A stretch of 64,000 nt of DNA from Martinezella tropici (lineage in GTDB: Bacteria; Pseudomonadota; Alphaproteobacteria; Rhizobiales; Rhizobiaceae). Below, piece by piece: positions 61,975 to 64,000 of this stretch. Numbering within the stretch: the first letter of the stretch is position 1; each line of letters starts with the position of its first letter. The stretch covers positions 248,001 to 312,000 of the forward strand of contig NZ_QMKK01000054.1 of the NCBI RefSeq assembly GCF_003287875.1. Direction: 5' to 3'. A program made the translations under genes and the position numbers. Under the pieces are notes generated by a model. It saw nothing but the letters and a program-made list of their open reading frames with translations, was not told the DNA's origin and ran no database searches.

Positions 61975-64000
61975 TTATGAGCCAGGTTTGCTTTTTGCCC
62001 GCGATTGGCGCAACGGTTCCGCGGCTGCCCTGAAGTCAGCCCAGGGATCCGAGCGGAGCGCGGCAAGCCGCGTCGGCACGTTGAGCACGGTAAAATAGTC
62101 CGGGCCGATGGCTGGGCTCAACTCGTCCCAGGAGAGCGGCATGGAGACGGCGGCTCCGGGACGAGCGCGGGTGGAATAGGGCGCGACGGCGGTCGAACCG
62201 CGCTGGTTCCTGAGATAATCGATCAGGATCTTGCCGCGTCGTTTCGATTTGGTGATCGTCGAAACATAGCGTCCGGGACTGTCGGCCGCCATCGCATCGG
62301 CGATACCCTTTGTGAAAGCCTTGACCGCAGGCCATTCAGTCTTGGCGACCAACGGGCAGACGATATGCAGCCCTTTGCCGCCCGAGGTTTTGATAAACGG
62401 AACGAGACCTGCCTGTTTCAGGCGCTCGCCGGTTTCTTCCGCGGCGGCGATGACCTCGGTCCAGTCGACGCCCGGCCCCGGATCGAGATCCATGATGATC
62501 ATGTCAGGCTTTTCCCACTGGCCGACCATCGATCCCCAGGGATGCACTTCGAGAACGGCCGCCTGCACGAGGCCGATCAGGCCGTTCAGATCGTTGATGC
62601 TCACATAGGGCTCTTCGTCCTGCGGATCCTTCGCCAGGGCGATATTCCGGTTCATGCCCTTCCAGGCATGCTTCTGGAAGAAGTGCTGACCGCCGATGCC
62701 GTTCGGGCAGCGGACGAGCGCGAGCGGCCGGCCGACGACGTAGGGGCCCATGTAGCGCCAAACCTGCGTGTAATAATCCGCAAGTCCTGCCTTGGTCACG
62801 CCCTCGTCCGGCCAGTAGAGGCGGTCGCCATGCGTCAAGGATACGCTGCTGCGGGCGGGCTTTTCGGCTGAAGCGCCGGTGGCGGTTTTCGGTGTTTCCC
62901 GAACGATCTCGAGCGGGTTCTTATCCTCTCTCAAGCCACGGAAGGAGGCGTGACGCAGGTGGCCATCGGCCGTCCACGCACGGAACTCGACCTCCGCCAC
63001 CAGTTCGGGCCGCACGAAGCGGACGCCGCGATTTTCTTCGGCCGTCAGCTTCGTTGCAAAGGGATTTTGCTCCGCTTTCAGGCGACCAAGCGTTTTGAAA
63101 AGCTGCTCGGCAACAATGTGCGTGTAACCTGTGCCGACGCGACCGACATGTTCGAGCTTGCCGTCCTCATAGATGCCAAGGACCAGCGAGCCGATTGCCT
63201 TTCGCGATGTCGTGGAGGGAACCCAGCCACCGATGACGAATTCCTGCCGCGACGAACATTTCGATTTGACCCAGGTCTTTCCGCGACCGGGACGATAGGG
63301 ATCGTTGGCGATTTTCGAGACGATCCCTTCCAGGCTCAGCCGGCAGGCGTGGCTTAGCAGCAGGTCGCCGTTCTCGTCAAAATGGCTGCTGAAGCGAAGC
63401 ATGCCTGTCTCGGATGAAATGATCGTCCGCAGTAGCTCCTTTCGGCTGACCAAAGGACAGGAGACAAGATCATAGCCATCGAGATGGAGGAGATCGAAGG
63501 CGTAGAAGACGAAACGATCGCTGCGGCCTTCGCTGAGGTCGGCCTGAAGTGCTGAAAAGTCCGAGGCGCCGGCCGTCGGCTCGACGACCAGTTCGCCATC
63601 GATGATCGCCGTACCGACGGGCAGATCCTTGAAGGCGGCGATGATCTCCTTGCCGAACTTTCCGGTCCAGTCGAGCCCGCTGCGGGTGAGCAGCTTGATG
63701 CGCCCGGCCTCTATGCGGACTTCTAGCCGATAGCCGTCGAACTTGATTTCGTGCAGCCAGCGCGCGCCCGAGGGTGGCTTTGCCACGAGCGTTGCCAGGG
63801 CCGGCTCAATGAAGGTCGGCAGGTGCGCCTTCCTGGCCCCCTTTAGGGATGATGGATCGATAGCCTTCGCATCCGCTTCCGGTTCGGCTTTATGCGTTTT
63901 TTCCCTGGTGGCACCATTCGCCCGGCTGCGATCGATCTTGCCGGTCTTCGAGGACCAGCCCGGTTTCTCGCCTTCGACGTCATCGATGACGCGCCCTGTT
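61975..64000 (-). CDS. ligD: ATP-dependent DNA ligase D (partial)
   Basis: The frame is open to the window edge, so at least 674 residues are visible and the N-terminal phosphoesterase domain is probably cut off. The ligase domain has the adenylated lysine in HEIKFDGYRLEVRIEAGRIK, an OB-fold, then an archaeal-primase-type polymerase domain (GDRLYWPDEGVTKAGLADYY, IIMDLDPGPG with catalytic Asp, SGGKGLHI). It ends RAKSKPGS at 61975. LigD seals and fills broken ends with Ku. The order ligase-polymerase fits rhizobial LigD. Confidence 0.93.
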   Translation of the reverse strand, partial: TGRVIDDVEGEKPGWSSKTGKIDRSRANGATREKTHKAEPEADAKAIDPSSLKGARKAHLPTFIEPALATLVAKPPSGARWLHEIKFDGYRLEVRIEAGRIKLLTRSGLDWTGKFGKEIIAAFKDLPVGTAIIDGELVVEPTAGASDFSALQADLSEGRSDRFVFYAFDLLHLDGYDLVSCPLVSRKELLRTIISSETGMLRFSSHFDENGDLLLSHACRLSLEGIVSKIANDPYRPGRGKTWVKSKCSSRQEFVIGGWVPSTTSRKAIGSLVLGIYEDGKLEHVGRVGTGYTHIVAEQLFKTLGRLKAEQNPFATKLTAEENRGVRFVRPELVAEVEFRAWTADGHLRHASFRGLREDKNPLEIVRETPKTATGASAEKPARSSVSLTHGDRLYWPDEGVTKAGLADYYTQVWRYMGPYVVGRPLALVRCPNGIGGQHFFQKHAWKGMNRNIALAKDPQDEEPYVSINDLNGLIGLVQAAVLEVHPWGSMVGQWEKPDMIIMDLDPGPGVDWTEVIAAAEETGERLKQAGLVPFIKTSGGKGLHIVCPLVAKTEWPAVKAFTKGIADAMAADSPGRYVSTITKSKRRGKILIDYLRNQRGSTAVAPYSTRARPGAAVSMPLSWDELSPAIGPDYFTVLNVPTRLAALRSDPWADFRAAAEPLRQSRAKSKPGS

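Noticed and set aside
62950..63030. GGAAC followed by AGTT near 62979
   Set aside because: Spacing is 15, not 16-17 bases, and it lies inside ligD.

Overview
The window looks like a chromosome or megaplasmid segment of a fast-growing rhizobium (Alphaproteobacteria, Rhizobiales, probably Rhizobium). The evidence is high GC with rhizobial codon use, an intracellular PHB depolymerase, an orphan NuoB paralogue, DUF2934, DUF982, DUF3008 and RMF-like small proteins, Ku/LigD repair, and alphaproteobacterial general-stress promoters. I saw no rRNA or tRNA gene and no CRISPR array.

1-2.1 kb: the end of a TrpX-type substrate-binding protein gene, a GntR regulator, and a frameshifted remnant of a CdiA/FHA-type polymorphic toxin tail. 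2.3-27.2 kb: a large surface-adhesin island. It holds a degenerate membrane GGDEF protein, a complete type I secretion system (TolC, LapB-like ATPase, LapC-like fusion protein), a ribbon-helix-helix/PAS-like protein, a LapG-like cysteine protease (Cys210-His245-Asp260), a lipoprotein, and a 15-kb gene for a roughly 5,012-residue repetitive adhesin with a type I secretion signal. It resembles the Pseudomonas Lap system, but no LapD is present here.

27.2-36.5 kb: a decayed accessory zone. It has a 5'-truncated DJ-1/PfpI gene, a truncated polyamine-type ABC permease followed by an intact one, IS110 and IS3 remnants, a frameshifted glutathione S-transferase and an SDR tail. Intact genes stand between them: acuI-like, a FadR-type regulator, phaZ, a P-loop kinase and an aldo/keto reductase. 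36.5-43.3 kb: a second type I exporter. Its ATPase has an altered ABC signature and Walker B. It sits in an operon with one glycine-rich repeat protein and is divergent from a larger protein of the same family; a LuxR-type regulator with a degenerate receiver follows. This is the best candidate here for an uncharacterised secretion system.

43.5-61.1 kb: a stress island. I found fourteen matches to the EcfG/RpoE2 promoter pattern GGAAC-N16-NGTT, all with exactly 16 bases between the elements and nearly all directly upstream of a gene. They front mgtC-like, BON, DUF2934, PEBP, DUF982/RMF-like, DUF892, nuoB2, udgX, ku and several small membrane or secreted proteins. One perfect site lies 231 bases upstream of an ECF sigma gene. 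About 0.5 such matches would be expected by chance in 17.5 kb. An ackA-xfp phosphoketolase operon lies inside the island. The right edge carries an EmrAB-type efflux pair and a convergent ku/ligD NHEJ pair, with ligD running off the window.

Working model (inference): the left half builds and anchors a giant adhesin whose release is set by a periplasmic protease, the middle exports glycine-rich extracellular proteins, and the right half is a compact general-stress regulon covering membrane stress, ribosome hibernation, DNA repair and overflow carbon metabolism.
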